A stretch of DNA of 64,000 nt from Thermofilales archaeon (lineage in GTDB: Archaea > Thermoproteota > Thermoprotei > Thermofilales > Thermofilaceae): the NCBI GenBank assembly GCA_028275925.1, contig JAPWTS010000002.1, positions 1-64,000 on the forward strand, given 5' to 3'. Numbering within the stretch: position 1 is the stretch's first letter; each line of letters begins with the position of its first letter. The notes under the pieces are model-generated. The model was given only the letters and a program-made list of their open reading frames with translations, was not told where the DNA came from and did no database searches. Position numbers and translations under genes: made by a program. Positions 25,157 through 34,777 of the stretch are shown one piece after another.

Positions 25157-27160
25157 ATGAGGTGTTCCGTAGCAGCGTTGCTCGTCGCCGCCTCTTTGAG
25201 CGCGATCGCGCTGGCTCAACCCCTGGTCACGAGCGCGGGAGCAACCGACGTCACCGCCCTCGGTTCCTCGCTGTTCTTAGCGCTGGAGAACGGTACGGTG
25301 GTTTCCCTAGATGGAGGCCTGAGGTGGAGCTTCAGCACGTCCGACTACGGCTCCCCCGTGCACCTCGAAGCCGCGCCGCCTTACGGCCTGATCGTGCTCA
25401 CGGATAGGGCTTGGCTCGGGCTCCTCGCTCTCGACGGGCGCATCTCCTGGCTCAAGCTCACCCTAGACCCCAACTCGATCAAACCGACAACCTCGGGTTT
25501 GGTTTACGCCAACGGCACAGCTCTGGTGCACGCCGGTGCGAGCGCGGTGCTCGTCAGCGTGCCGGCGCTGAGAGTGGTCTGGACCCGCAGCATCCTTAAC
25601 AGGTTCACAGACTACTCCCTGAGCCCGAGCGGCAGCGCCGCGCTGCTCGCCGGCTTCAACACGCTGTGCTATGTCTGCGTCTCAAACGATGAGAAGATCG
25701 TCGTGGTGCACGACATCAAGAGTGACAGAGATCTCTTCTCGACAACTACGCCCGTACCGCACTTGAAGACTGCATCGGTGCTGTGGCGCAGCAACTGGTT
25801 GGTGCTCGTTCAATGGGACGCCGTCAGGGCATACGATTTGGCTGCAATGAACCTGAGCTCCCCGGTTAAGACCTACACCCTACCGCACCCGCACGATAAG
25901 TGGATCAGCTACGGCTTCTCCCCCAGCGGCGGGCTGTTCCACTACACCTGCGCTGAGGGGGAGGGGCTGAGCGTTTACGTACTGGACATCGAAAGAGGGG
26001 TCTCAAAGCGCGTTGCAATACCCATCCCGGCTGGGAAGAGGGTGGTGTCGCAGCTCGGCGACGATTGGAAGCTGGCTGTTGCCAGCTACGATCCAACGTC
26101 GGGCGTGACCTACTGCGCTCTCGTCGACGCGGCGACGGGAGAGGTGCGCACGGAAAAGCTCGGCCCAACGAGCCCCAGCGTGAGGCTCAAGCTGCTGGGC
26201 GGAACTGCCGCCGTGATCGCTGGCGGCGAGCTGGTGACAGTACCCAGGCAGCAGACCGCGCAGCAAAGCGGGGGGGCGCCGGCAGTGTACTCTGTGACGG
26301 TGAAGGTGGTCGATGACGCTGGCGCTCCCCTGCAGGGGGCGCTCGTGTGCGCGAACTCCACGTGCGCGACGACAGACGCGGGCGGAACCGCGGCGTTTGA
26401 GCTGGCTCGAGGCCTGTACGTGCTGGAGGTGACCCACCAGCTCGCCGAACCCCGCAAGGTCTTGCTCCCCGTTTCGGGCAACCTCACGGTACCCCTGACC
26501 GTAACCAGGCTCTTCGCACTAACCGTAAGCGGAACGCTCGGAGATGGAGGCCGCCCGCCCTCCTGCTACATCGCGCTCGTAGCTGCAAATCGATCGCAGA
26601 ACGTGACGGCGCTCAACTGCACTGCCAGCTTCCGGGTGCCGCGAGGATCCTACAGAGTCGTTCTGCAGCACGGCAGCCAGAGGGTTGAGCGGAGCGTAGA
26701 GGTGAGGGGCGACACGGTCGTGCTCGTCCAGCTGGGAGGGGGGCCGGTGAAGCTTTCGGTAGCGGCGTTTAACGCGAGTGGGAGCCCCCTGCCTAACGCC
26801 GTGATCACGGTGCTCAGCGATGGCGGCGAAAAGGTCGCCTCGCTCTCAGGTAGCGGGGAAATCTCGGTCAAGCCCGGGCGCTACGCAATCCGGGTCGAGG
26901 CCCCAGGCTACGCTAACTGGAGCGCGGTTGTGGAAGTTGTTGGGGACGCGCAGCTGAGAGCCGTACTCGAGCCGACCCCCAACCCCCGCGCTGCACGAGC
27001 ACTAGGGCTGACAGAGCTCATTGCTGCGGTGGCGGCGTCCGGCGCCGCGGGCGCGCTAGCCGGTGCACTCTGCGCAACGCTGGGGTACTGCTCAGCTGCG
27101 CACGCGCAGAAGCTCAGGCGCCTGAAAACGTTCCGGGCCACGAAAAAAGAGAGCGGTTAA
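25157..27160 (+). CDS. Secreted, membrane-tethered protein with a beta-propeller and three Ig-like repeats
   Basis: 667 residues: signal peptide (1-20, AALLVAASLSAIALAQ), a propeller-like N-terminal half (about 25-365; blades such as VTALGSSLFLALENGTVVSL), then three carboxypeptidase-regulatory or Ig-like repeats (about 375-610; YSVTVKVVDDAGAPLQGALV, LFALTVSGTLGDG, VKLSVAAFNASGSPLPNAV), a C-terminal membrane helix and a Lys/Arg-rich cytosolic tail. Cys pairs (CYVC, CANSTC) suggest disulfides. Such proteins are common on crenarchaeal surfaces; binding partner unknown. ATG start about 27 bp after a TATA-like cccttatc. GC content and codon use are somewhat lower than in its neighbours. The stop overlaps prs by 4 bp. 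Confidence 0.7.
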   Translation: MRCSVAALLVAASLSAIALAQPLVTSAGATDVTALGSSLFLALENGTVVSLDGGLRWSFSTSDYGSPVHLEAAPPYGLIVLTDRAWLGLLALDGRISWLKLTLDPNSIKPTTSGLVYANGTALVHAGASAVLVSVPALRVVWTRSILNRFTDYSLSPSGSAALLAGFNTLCYVCVSNDEKIVVVHDIKSDRDLFSTTTPVPHLKTASVLWRSNWLVLVQWDAVRAYDLAAMNLSSPVKTYTLPHPHDKWISYGFSPSGGLFHYTCAEGEGLSVYVLDIERGVSKRVAIPIPAGKRVVSQLGDDWKLAVASYDPTSGVTYCALVDAATGEVRTEKLGPTSPSVRLKLLGGTAAVIAGGELVTVPRQQTAQQSGGAPAVYSVTVKVVDDAGAPLQGALVCANSTCATTDAGGTAAFELARGLYVLEVTHQLAEPRKVLLPVSGNLTVPLTVTRLFALTVSGTLGDGGRPPSCYIALVAANRSQNVTALNCTASFRVPRGSYRVVLQHGSQRVERSVEVRGDTVVLVQLGGGPVKLSVAAFNASGSPLPNAVITVLSDGGEKVASLSGSGEISVKPGRYAIRVEAPGYANWSAVVEVVGDAQLRAVLEPTPNPRAARALGLTELIAAVAASGAAGALAGALCATLGYCSAAHAQKLRRLKTFRATKKESG

Positions 27161-28035
27161 CGCAAGAGCTTGCGCACTACCTCGGCGATGGGCTCGGCCA
27201 CGCTGACGCGCGAGACGGGCGAGGGGACCGTGTCCGTCGCCACAACCTCCTCGACGCCGGCCGCGTACAGCTTGTCGAGGGCCCCCGAAACGAGCAGCGC
27301 GTGAGTGCAAGCGGCGTACACGCGCTTAGCTCCCAGCGCCAGAACCTCCTTCGCCGCTGCAACGAGCGTGCCCCCGGTGCTGATGATGTCGTCGATGAAC
27401 AGCACGTCCCTCCCGTCCACGTCCACGCTCTTCGGCGCGATCTTCACTTCCCCCGTAACCCTGTCGCGCGATTTCTCCAGGTAATCGTACTCGGCGCCGA
27501 GCACCTGCGCGGCCAACTGGGCCCTGTGGAGCGCTCCCTTGTCGGGCGCCAGCACCACCGGGTCGCGCAGCTTGCCCCGGAAGTAGCCGGCCAGCTCCCC
27601 GACCGGGAGCACGTTGAAGTGCGGTATCCTCAACCACTCGTCGAGGGAGGAGGGCTTGTGGATGTCCACTACGGCAAGCGCGTCGGCGCCAGCCGCTTCC
27701 ACGGCTTTGAGCAGAGCGCCGACGCTCACAGGCTCGCCCTCGAGGAACCTCTTGTCCTGGCGAGCGTAAGCGAAGTATGGCACTACCACGATCACCCTCG
27801 ACGCGCCAGCGCCCTTCGCTGCGTCCACCGCGAGCAGCAGCTGCACGAACCGCTCGTCCTGAGGCTGGTGCAGCGAGTGAACGAGGAGGACGTCCCCCTC
27901 CAGCCTCTTCGGGATCCTCAGGTACTTCTCCCCGTCGGGGAAAACCTTCTCCTCGGCTACGAGGAGCTCCCTCGATAGGAGCCGGGAGAGCTTCGCCGCT
28001 AACCCGAGCGAGGAGCTAGTGGCGATTACGGTCAC
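27157..28035 (-). CDS. prs: Ribose-phosphate pyrophosphokinase
   Basis: 292 residues, the length of archaeal PRPP synthases. VDIHKPSS marks the ribose-5-phosphate and ATP region, DKGALHRAQ the middle loop, and VLFIDDIISTGGTL the PRPP-binding motif with the paired Asp residues. It transfers pyrophosphate from ATP to ribose 5-phosphate, feeding nucleotide, His and Trp synthesis and matching the pyr genes elsewhere in the window. The GTG start lies 24 bp from a TATA-like gtttttag (about 28054-28064, minus strand). Confidence 0.95.
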   Translation of the reverse strand: MTVIATSSSLGLAAKLSRLLSRELLVAEEKVFPDGEKYLRIPKRLEGDVLLVHSLHQPQDERFVQLLLAVDAAKGAGASRVIVVVPYFAYARQDKRFLEGEPVSVGALLKAVEAAGADALAVVDIHKPSSLDEWLRIPHFNVLPVGELAGYFRGKLRDPVVLAPDKGALHRAQLAAQVLGAEYDYLEKSRDRVTGEVKIAPKSVDVDGRDVLFIDDIISTGGTLVAAAKEVLALGAKRVYAACTHALLVSGALDKLYAAGVEEVVATDTVPSPVSRVSVAEPIAEVVRKLLR

Positions 28036-28079
28036 GTGGCTTGCGCACCCCCTGTTCTAAAAACGTTTGCCCCCGCCCC

Positions 28080-30359
28080 TCACGTTAGTGAAAGGGCAGC
28101 CGACACCGCCTGCCCCACCGCCAACCCGCCGTCGCCGGCTGGAACTCCTCGGGGGAGGAGCGCGCCGCGTAGGAGGTTGCGTAGCCCCTTCACGATGTAG
28201 TCGTTTACAGCCGCGCCCCCCGAAACCACCGCTGGGAGCTTGAGGTCGCCGAGCTCCTCCTTCACGAGGAGCCCCAGCGCCTCGCCGAGCCTCACCTGAA
28301 CCGTGTACGCGAGGTCCCTCACGCCGTACCTGCTGCGGAGCTCCAGCAGCCTCGGCAGGACCTCGGAGGTCAGAACCACCCCACCCTCCACTTCTAGCTT
28401 GAGCTCCTCCACGAGCTGACCGCCGCGCGCGGCGGCTTCCAGCTTGATAGCCGGCTCCCCCTCGTACGTCCTGGCGCCGCAAACGCCCAGCAAGGCCGAA
28501 ACAGCGTCGAGGAACCTTCCAACGCTCGAAGAGAACGGCGGCTTCGCGAAAGCCCTCGCGGCTAGCTCCAGCTCCCGCGCGCCCCCAGGCAGGCTGCGCT
28601 CGAGACCAAGCGAGAGGCACACCTTCAGCGCTTCCTCCGGGCCAAGCTTCGCGGCGAGCGCGGCAGCGGCGATCCTAGCGGGGTAGAGCGTCGACCTATC
28701 GCCCCCAGGCAGCGGCAGGTACTCGAGGTGCCCGACCCTCTGGTACCCGGTGTACGAGGCGAGAAGCACCTCGCCGCCCCACACCATGCCGTCGTCCCCG
28801 TACCCGACACCGTCGAGCGCGATCCCGGCGACCTCGCTGTCCTTGGGCAGGCTCCGCGAAGCCATCGCCGAGGCGACGTGCGCGTGGTGGTGTTGCACCC
28901 TAACGTGAGGAACGCCCAGCTCCCTTGAAAGCTTGGCTGCCAGCTCGGTTGTCGCGTAGCCGGGGTGCTTATCGCTGACAACGACCTGGGGTTTCACCTT
29001 GTAGCTTTTCGCCAGGAACTCTATCGCTGAGAGCAGGAACTCCAGGTTCTCCAGGTTGTCCATGTCGCCGACGTACTGGGTTGGGACCACCTTGTTCTCG
29101 AACGCCACAGCTCCCGCGTTGTCGAGGTGCGCCCCCAGCGCCACCACTTCCGCGCCGAGGTTGAAGGGCAGCTCGAGCCACGCCGGCGCGTAGCCGCGCG
29201 ACCTCCTCAGCAGCTGGGGCTCGCCGTCGGTCAAGCGGACGACGCTGTCGTCGACGCGGTTCACGATCTCCCGGTTGTGGACGAGGAAGTAGTCGGCGAT
29301 CCCCTCGAGCTCGCGCAGAGCCTCCAACCCCCTGCAGATCGGCAGCCCCTTGCGGTTCCCGCTCGTCATGATGAGGAACTTGTCTCTCGTCTCCGAGAGC
29401 AGCAGGTAGTGCAGCGGCGTGTAGGGGAGCATGACGCCCAGCTCAGAGAGGCCGGGGGCCACCAGCGGCGAGACGGGCGAAGGCAGCTTCTTCGGCACCA
29501 GCACGATCGGCCTCTGGGGCGAGGTGAGGAGCGCCAAGTGGAGCTCGCTCGGCTCCGCGATCCTCGCCACCACCTCCACGTTGAGCGCCATGAGGGCGAA
29601 GGGTTTCTGGGGCCTCCGCTTCCTCCTCCTCAGCTCCCGGACCACTCCGTCGTCGCTCGCCAAAGCGGCTAGGTGGAAGCCGCCGACGCCCTTGACGGCT
29701 ACGATCGCGCCCTCCTCGATCAGCTTAGCCGCCTCAGCTATCGGGTCGTCGCACTCGACGGGTTCGCCGGAGGGGTGGAGGAGCTCTAGCTTCGGGCCGC
29801 ACTTCGGGCAGCTGATCCCCTGCGCGTGGAACCTCCGCTGGTTGCCGGGGTCGGAGTACTCGCTCTCGCACTCGCCGCAGAGCGGGAAGTCCCTCATCGC
29901 CGTGTTTGCCCGGTCGTAGGGCACCGCGTACATCATCGAGAAGCGGGGACCGCACCACGCGCACGAATTGAAGGGGTACCTGTACCAGCGCGAGGAGGGG
30001 TCGAGCACCTCGCGGAGGCAGTCCTCGCAAACGCCGATGTCTGGGGGTATCTGGGACCTCGCGGAGACCTGGGCGCCGCTCTCGAGTATCGTGAAGCTCG
30101 AGTAACCTCGCGGCTCGGCTCGCGCCACGACCACCCGCTCAAGCCTAGCTGGGGGCGGCCTCTCCCTCTCCAGCGCCTCGAGGAACCTCTCGATGGAGCC
30201 GTCGGCCCCCTCAACCCAGATCTCGACCTCCGAGCCGCCGAGGTTCCTCACGTAGCCGCAGAGCCCCAGCTTGACGGCTGTCCGGTACACGAAGGGCCGG
30301 AACCCCACGCCCTGGACCACGCCGGTTACGACGATGCGCGCGGCCGCTCGGGAGACCAC
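28080..30359 (-). CDS. hypF: Carbamoyltransferase HypF (NiFe hydrogenase maturation)
   Basis: 759 residues from GTG 30359. Domains in order: acylphosphatase-like (VVQGVGFRPFVYR), two zinc-finger modules (CEDCLRE, CAWCGPRF, CGECESEY, CPKCGP), a YrdC-like domain (KGVGGFHLAA, RRRKRRPQKPFALMA) and a C-terminal Kae1-like domain with HHHAHVASAM. HypF makes the thiocarbamate on HypE that becomes the cyanide ligands of NiFe hydrogenases. A longer reading from 30497 would overlap thiI and its promoter. The start is 27 bp from the shared AT-rich box at 30382-30389, so the mRNA is probably leaderless. No other hyp or hydrogenase gene is in the window. Confidence 0.95.
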   Translation of the reverse strand: MVSRAAARIVVTGVVQGVGFRPFVYRTAVKLGLCGYVRNLGGSEVEIWVEGADGSIERFLEALERERPPPARLERVVVARAEPRGYSSFTILESGAQVSARSQIPPDIGVCEDCLREVLDPSSRWYRYPFNSCAWCGPRFSMMYAVPYDRANTAMRDFPLCGECESEYSDPGNQRRFHAQGISCPKCGPKLELLHPSGEPVECDDPIAEAAKLIEEGAIVAVKGVGGFHLAALASDDGVVRELRRRKRRPQKPFALMALNVEVVARIAEPSELHLALLTSPQRPIVLVPKKLPSPVSPLVAPGLSELGVMLPYTPLHYLLLSETRDKFLIMTSGNRKGLPICRGLEALRELEGIADYFLVHNREIVNRVDDSVVRLTDGEPQLLRRSRGYAPAWLELPFNLGAEVVALGAHLDNAGAVAFENKVVPTQYVGDMDNLENLEFLLSAIEFLAKSYKVKPQVVVSDKHPGYATTELAAKLSRELGVPHVRVQHHHAHVASAMASRSLPKDSEVAGIALDGVGYGDDGMVWGGEVLLASYTGYQRVGHLEYLPLPGGDRSTLYPARIAAAALAAKLGPEEALKVCLSLGLERSLPGGARELELAARAFAKPPFSSSVGRFLDAVSALLGVCGARTYEGEPAIKLEAAARGGQLVEELKLEVEGGVVLTSEVLPRLLELRSRYGVRDLAYTVQVRLGEALGLLVKEELGDLKLPAVVSGGAAVNDYIVKGLRNLLRGALLPRGVPAGDGGLAVGQAVSAALSLT

Positions 30360-30380
30360 GAGAACCGTGCGAACGCCTCG

Positions 30381-30390
30381 GTTTTTTAAG
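30381..30390. promoter_or_regulatory. Bidirectional TATA box between hypF and thiI
   Basis: The single AT-rich run ttttttaa (30382-30389) lies 27 bp from the hypF GTG (30359) on one side and 26 bp from the thiI GTG (30412) on the other. Read on either strand it fits a TATA box for a leaderless transcript. No second AT-rich element lies between the genes. Confidence 0.6.
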
Positions 30391-30411
30391 GCTGGCCCCG
30401 CCGGACTAGCC

Positions 30412-31878
30412 GTGGTCTTGCTCCTGCGGTTGGGCGAGATAACGATCAAAGGAGCTCGCACGAGAGGGAGGTTCGAGAAGCTGCTACTGAGGAACATTCA
30501 CGACGCCCTGCGCTCGAACGGCATCGCGTACAAAGCGAGGATAGAGGGCGGCCGGATCTTCGTGTACACGGGCGAGGAGGAGCGCGCGGCGCAGGTTCTG
30601 CGGAGGGTCTTCGGGATAAAATCCCTGTCGCCGGCGCAGGAGATCGAGTTTGAGGACCTCAGCGACTTGGCTGAGAGGGCTGCGGCCTACTTCTCAAGCT
30701 ACGTGAAGGGCAGGAGCTTCGCCGTGAGGGCGAGGAGGGCCGGCGCCCACCCTTTCACGTCGCTGGACGTGGAAAGGGAGCTCGGCGCTAGGCTACTCAA
30801 AGAGGGCGGTTCGCGCGTGGACCTGGAGAACCCCGAAGTCACCGCTTACGTTGAGGTGAGGGGGAGGCGAGCTTACCTCTTCACCGAGATCATCGAGGCG
30901 TACGGGGGGCTGCCCGTCGGCAGCGAGGGGAAGGTCATCGCGCTCGTCTCGGGGGGCTTCGACTCCGCCGTCGCCGCGTGGTACATGCTCAGGAGGGGCG
31001 CGGAGGTCCACTACCTCCTCTGCAGCCTGGGAGGTCCCGTCCACGAGGCCGGCGCTCTCCACGTCCTGAAGGTACTGGCCGACAACTGGAGCTACGGCTA
31101 CAGGCCGAAGCTGTACGTGGTCGACTTCGGCGAGATCCTGAGAGAGATCAGGAGGAACTGCGACCCCTCCCTGCTGACGGTCATCCTGAAACGATTCATG
31201 TACAGGGCGGCCGAGGCGGTAGCGAAGAGGGAGGGGGCAGAAGCCATAGTGACTGGCGAGTCGCTAGGTCAGGCGTCCTCGCAGACGCTCACGAACCTAG
31301 CCGTGTCCACGGCGGCCGTAAGCATCCAGGTACTGAGGCCGCTCATCGGCTTCGATAAGGACGACATCATCGCAAAAGCCCGCGAGATCGGTACCTACGA
31401 GGCGTCGGCGAGGGCGAAGGAGTACTGCGGGGCGTTCTCCGAGCACCCGAAGACCAGGGCTAAACTCGAAGAGGTGGAGCGGGAGGAGGCGAAGCTGGAT
31501 CCCTCGCTGCTGGACAAAGCGCTGAGCGGCGCGAGGGTTTACGATTTAAGGAGCGTTTCCGTGGAGGAAAGCTTCGAGGGGCTGGAGGTCGACGAGCCGC
31601 CTGAAGGAGCGGTGATCGTAGATTTGAGAAGCGAGGAGAAGTTCAGGTCTTGGAGCCTCCCAGGCTCCATCAGGGTGGATTTCGACCAGCTCATCGAGGG
31701 GCTCCACGCGCTCGACCCGACCAAAAAATACGTCCTGCTCTGCGACGAGGGGGCTTTAAGCCTAGAAGCGGCCTACGTCTTGAGGAAGCTCGGGATCGAG
31801 GCCTACAGCTTGAGAGGGGGGGCCAGGCGGATCAGGCGGAAAACCCTCAAACGGAGGGGAAGCGAGCCAGTCGCCTAG
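30412..31878 (+). CDS. thiI: tRNA 4-thiouridine sulfurtransferase ThiI with rhodanese domain
   Basis: 488 residues. Order: an N-terminal ferredoxin-like and THUMP RNA-binding region (1-165), a PP-loop ATPase with SGGFDS (from Ser180), and a C-terminal rhodanese domain with catalytic Cys444 in YVLLCDEGAL. A second conserved Cys in KEYCGAF (near 339) fits the disulfide partner known in rhodanese-containing ThiI. The enzyme adenylates U8 of tRNA and delivers sulfur. Many archaeal ThiI proteins lack the rhodanese part, so this is a bacterial-like architecture. GTG 30412 follows the shared bidirectional promoter. Confidence 0.93.
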   Translation: MVLLLRLGEITIKGARTRGRFEKLLLRNIHDALRSNGIAYKARIEGGRIFVYTGEEERAAQVLRRVFGIKSLSPAQEIEFEDLSDLAERAAAYFSSYVKGRSFAVRARRAGAHPFTSLDVERELGARLLKEGGSRVDLENPEVTAYVEVRGRRAYLFTEIIEAYGGLPVGSEGKVIALVSGGFDSAVAAWYMLRRGAEVHYLLCSLGGPVHEAGALHVLKVLADNWSYGYRPKLYVVDFGEILREIRRNCDPSLLTVILKRFMYRAAEAVAKREGAEAIVTGESLGQASSQTLTNLAVSTAAVSIQVLRPLIGFDKDDIIAKAREIGTYEASARAKEYCGAFSEHPKTRAKLEEVEREEAKLDPSLLDKALSGARVYDLRSVSVEESFEGLEVDEPPEGAVIVDLRSEEKFRSWSLPGSIRVDFDQLIEGLHALDPTKKYVLLCDEGALSLEAAYVLRKLGIEAYSLRGGARRIRRKTLKRRGSEPVA

Positions 31879-32018
31879 CAGCTAGCGAGCTACGCGCTCA
31901 AACCTCTGCTCTCGCGCACCCTCGCGCGCGAGCTAACGCTCAACGCCGAAAGGCAGCTCGCGTATCGTCGGGAGTACAAAGCGAACGCTTTTAACAGCTC
32001 CCAAACCGGCAGTTGTCG

Positions 32019-34139
32019 ATGGAGCTGAATAGCGTGGAGAAGCTGCTCCGGCCGCGGAGCGTGGCGGTGATCGGGGCTTCGAGGGACCCGAGCAAGATAG
32101 GCCACCAGGTCCTGAAGAACATCCTCTCTTCCGGTTTCCGCGGCGCTGTCTACCCTGTGAACCCGAACGCGAGCGAGGTTTTGGGTTTGCGGTGCTACGC
32201 GAGCGTCCTGGACGTCCCGGGGCCGGTGGATCTCGCGGTGGTCGCGGTGCCGGCGAAGCTGGTCCCGCAGGTTGTGGAGGAGTGCGGGAGGAAGGGCGTG
32301 GGGGCTGTAGCGGTCATCTCCAGCGGCTTCAAGGAGGTGGGGAACGAGGAGCTCGAGAAGCGGGTGGTGGAGACCGCGAGGAAGCACGGCCTGCGCATCC
32401 TCGGGCCCAACATCGTCGGCATCTGCGACACCGTAGCGCCGATCAACGCGAGCTTCTGCCAAGGCTCGCCGCTGAAGGGCGAGATCGCCTTCATATCCCA
32501 GAGCGGAGCCCTGGCGATCGCGCTGGTCGGCTGGACCGCCTTGAAGGGCGTCGGGCTTTCGGACCTCGTGAGCTTGGGCAACAAGGCGGACCTCAACGAG
32601 GTGGACTTCATCGAGTTCTTCGGCCGAGACCCGCACACAAAGGTGATCACGGCTTACCTCGAGGGCATAGAGAGCGGTAGGCGCTTCATGGAAGTAGTTT
32701 CGAAGGTTTCAACGGTCAAACCGGTGATCGTGCTCAAGGTTGGGAGGGCGGAGAGGGCCCTCGGCGCGATACGCTCGCACACAGGCTCGCTCGCCGGCTC
32801 CGACGCCGTCGTAGACGCCGCGCTGGAGCAGTGCGGGGCTCTAAGGGCGCCCACGTTCATCGAGCTGTTCGACTGGGCCGTCGCCCTCGCGAAGGCGCCG
32901 CTACCCGAGGGCGAGAACGTCCTGGTGATCACGAACGGTGGCGGCGCGGGCGTCATGGCAACCGACGCGGCTGAGCTCTACGGCGTAAAGCTGATGGACG
33001 TACCCCCCGACCTGGCGGAAAAACTCCGGAAGTACATGCCGCCCTTCGGCAGCACCTTCAATCCGATCGACCTGACGGGCATGGCGACGAAGGAGTGGTA
33101 CAAGGGCGCGCTCCTCGAGGCCTTAAGGGACAGCAGGGTTCACGCCGTGGTGGTCCTCTACTGCCACACCGCGATCACGAACCCGAAGGAGGTGGCCGAC
33201 GCCATCCTGGAAGCCAAGCGCGAGGCGGGCGTCAACAAGCCGATCGTCGCGAGCTTGATCGGGGGCAAAGAGTGCTTAGACGAGATCCAGAGGCTGACGA
33301 GCGAAGGCGTGCCCGCCTACGAGTCGCCCGAGAAGGCCGTGGCGGCGATGGGGGCCATATACAGGTACAAGAGGATGAGGGACAAGCTGCTGAGGCCTAA
33401 GACGTACCCCGAGCTGAAGGTCGACATCGCGACCGCCCGGAGGATCGTGGAGAGGGCGCTGGCGGAGGGCAGGAGCGCGCTCACACCCTTCGAAGCGGCG
33501 CAGCTCGCGAAGTGCTACGGCATACCCGTGCTGGAGAAGCGCCTCGTCGCGAGCAGAGAGGAGGCCGTGAAGGTCGCGGAGGAGATAGGCTACCCCGTGG
33601 TGCTCGAGGTGGAATCCCCCCAGATCATACACAAGACGGAGGTCGGGGGCATAATCCTCGACCTGAAGAGCGCGGAGGAGGTCGCCAAGGGCTTCGACGC
33701 GATCATGGCCAACGTCCGGGCGAAGGCCCCCACCGCTGAGGTGAAGGGCGTAATCGTCAGGAGAATGGCGCCGAAGGGCGTCGAAACCCTCATCGGCATG
33801 AACCGCGACCCGTTCTTCGGGCCCGTCATCGCCTTCGGGAGCGGCGGCGTGCTCGTCGAGCTGGTGAGAGACGTCGCCTTCAGGATCGCCCCCGTATCGC
33901 TCGAGGAGGCGAGGGAGATGGTCGAGTCCACGAAGGTGTACGCGATCCTGAGGGGCTACCGCGGGCAGGCGGAGGCCGACGTAGACGCGGTCGTGGACAC
34001 CATACTGCGGGTTTCGAAGCTGGCGATGGACATACCGGAGATCGCGAGCGTCGACATCAACCCCTTCTTCGTGTACGAGAAGGGGAAGGGCGGCTTGGCG
34101 ATCGACGTTAAAGTGCTCCTCTCTGAGCCGGCGCACTAA
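32019..34139 (+). CDS. ADP-forming acetate/acyl-CoA synthetase, fused alpha-beta form
   Basis: 706 residues. The alpha part (about 1-460) has a CoA-binding Rossmann start (RPRSVAVIGASRDPSKIGH) and the phosphohistidine region RSHTGSLAGSDAV. The beta part (about 470-706) is an ATP-grasp domain (GYPVVLEVESPQIIHKTEVGG, FGSGGVLVELVRD). The enzyme turns acyl-CoA, ADP and Pi into acid, CoA and ATP, the main substrate-level ATP step in many peptide- or sugar-fermenting archaea. ATG 32019 lies 24-30 bp after a TATA-like ttttaac (31989-31995); TTG 32013 is the alternative. Acyl specificity cannot be read from the sequence. Confidence 0.93.
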   Translation: MELNSVEKLLRPRSVAVIGASRDPSKIGHQVLKNILSSGFRGAVYPVNPNASEVLGLRCYASVLDVPGPVDLAVVAVPAKLVPQVVEECGRKGVGAVAVISSGFKEVGNEELEKRVVETARKHGLRILGPNIVGICDTVAPINASFCQGSPLKGEIAFISQSGALAIALVGWTALKGVGLSDLVSLGNKADLNEVDFIEFFGRDPHTKVITAYLEGIESGRRFMEVVSKVSTVKPVIVLKVGRAERALGAIRSHTGSLAGSDAVVDAALEQCGALRAPTFIELFDWAVALAKAPLPEGENVLVITNGGGAGVMATDAAELYGVKLMDVPPDLAEKLRKYMPPFGSTFNPIDLTGMATKEWYKGALLEALRDSRVHAVVVLYCHTAITNPKEVADAILEAKREAGVNKPIVASLIGGKECLDEIQRLTSEGVPAYESPEKAVAAMGAIYRYKRMRDKLLRPKTYPELKVDIATARRIVERALAEGRSALTPFEAAQLAKCYGIPVLEKRLVASREEAVKVAEEIGYPVVLEVESPQIIHKTEVGGIILDLKSAEEVAKGFDAIMANVRAKAPTAEVKGVIVRRMAPKGVETLIGMNRDPFFGPVIAFGSGGVLVELVRDVAFRIAPVSLEEAREMVESTKVYAILRGYRGQAEADVDAVVDTILRVSKLAMDIPEIASVDINPFFVYEKGKGGLAIDVKVLLSEPAH

Positions 34140-34573
34140 TCTTTAGGCTTTTCCTCCCTTTTCAACACCCTTTCCACGTACTCCTCGGCGGTCATCAGCT
34201 CCTCCAGCTCCTCCCCGCGCTCGGGTTGGATCTCCGCGATCCAGCCTCTGCCGTAGGGGTCTCGGTTGATCAGGCCGGGGTCGTCGTCGAGCTCCGCGTT
34301 GTAGGCTACGACGGTGCCGGTGAGGGGCGACCGCACCTCCGCCACCGCTTTCACCGACTCGAGCAGCGCCAGGACCCCGCCCCTCTCCACGCGCTCGCCA
34401 ACGCGCGGGGGCTCGACGAAGACGACCGCCCTCAACCTGCCCTGCGCCCAATCCGTCACGCCCACGCGAACCCTCCCACCACCCACCTCCACCACCCACA
34501 CGTGCCAAGCGCTGTACCTGAGCCAGCGCGGGAACGCGAAACCACCGTACGAGACAACACCACACCGACCCAC
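34136..34573 (-). CDS. gcvH: Glycine cleavage H-like lipoyl carrier protein
   Basis: 145 residues. VGVTDWAQGRL and ESVKAVAEVRSPLTGTVV are the H-protein signatures, with lipoylated Lys75. LINRDPYGRGWIAEIQP is the conserved C-terminal part. It carries aminomethyl or other groups on lipoate; no gcvT or gcvP is nearby, and crenarchaea often keep H-proteins apart from them. The GTG start has a TATA-like ataaaagcc (about 34597-34605, minus strand) 25 bp upstream. The 3' end overlaps the convergent acyl-CoA synthetase by 4 bp. Confidence 0.92.
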   Translation of the reverse strand: MGRCGVVSYGGFAFPRWLRYSAWHVWVVEVGGGRVRVGVTDWAQGRLRAVVFVEPPRVGERVERGGVLALLESVKAVAEVRSPLTGTVVAYNAELDDDPGLINRDPYGRGWIAEIQPERGEELEELMTAEEYVERVLKREEKPKD

Positions 34574-34777
34574 GAGGGCCGGAGACCTCGATGGGAATAA
34601 AAGCCGTGCGCGGTTGCGCTTTCGCGCTGCACCGCTACCCCGCCCCTTTCGCGGGGGCTGTCAGGCTCCTCCTTTTTCTTGGATGCTTTGCTGGCGTAAG
34701 CGAGGGTGCTTCGCGCGCTCAGCGCTTTCTCAGCGCGGGCGCGGTAACCATTTTTACCACCGGCGGTCTGCGCGCGC

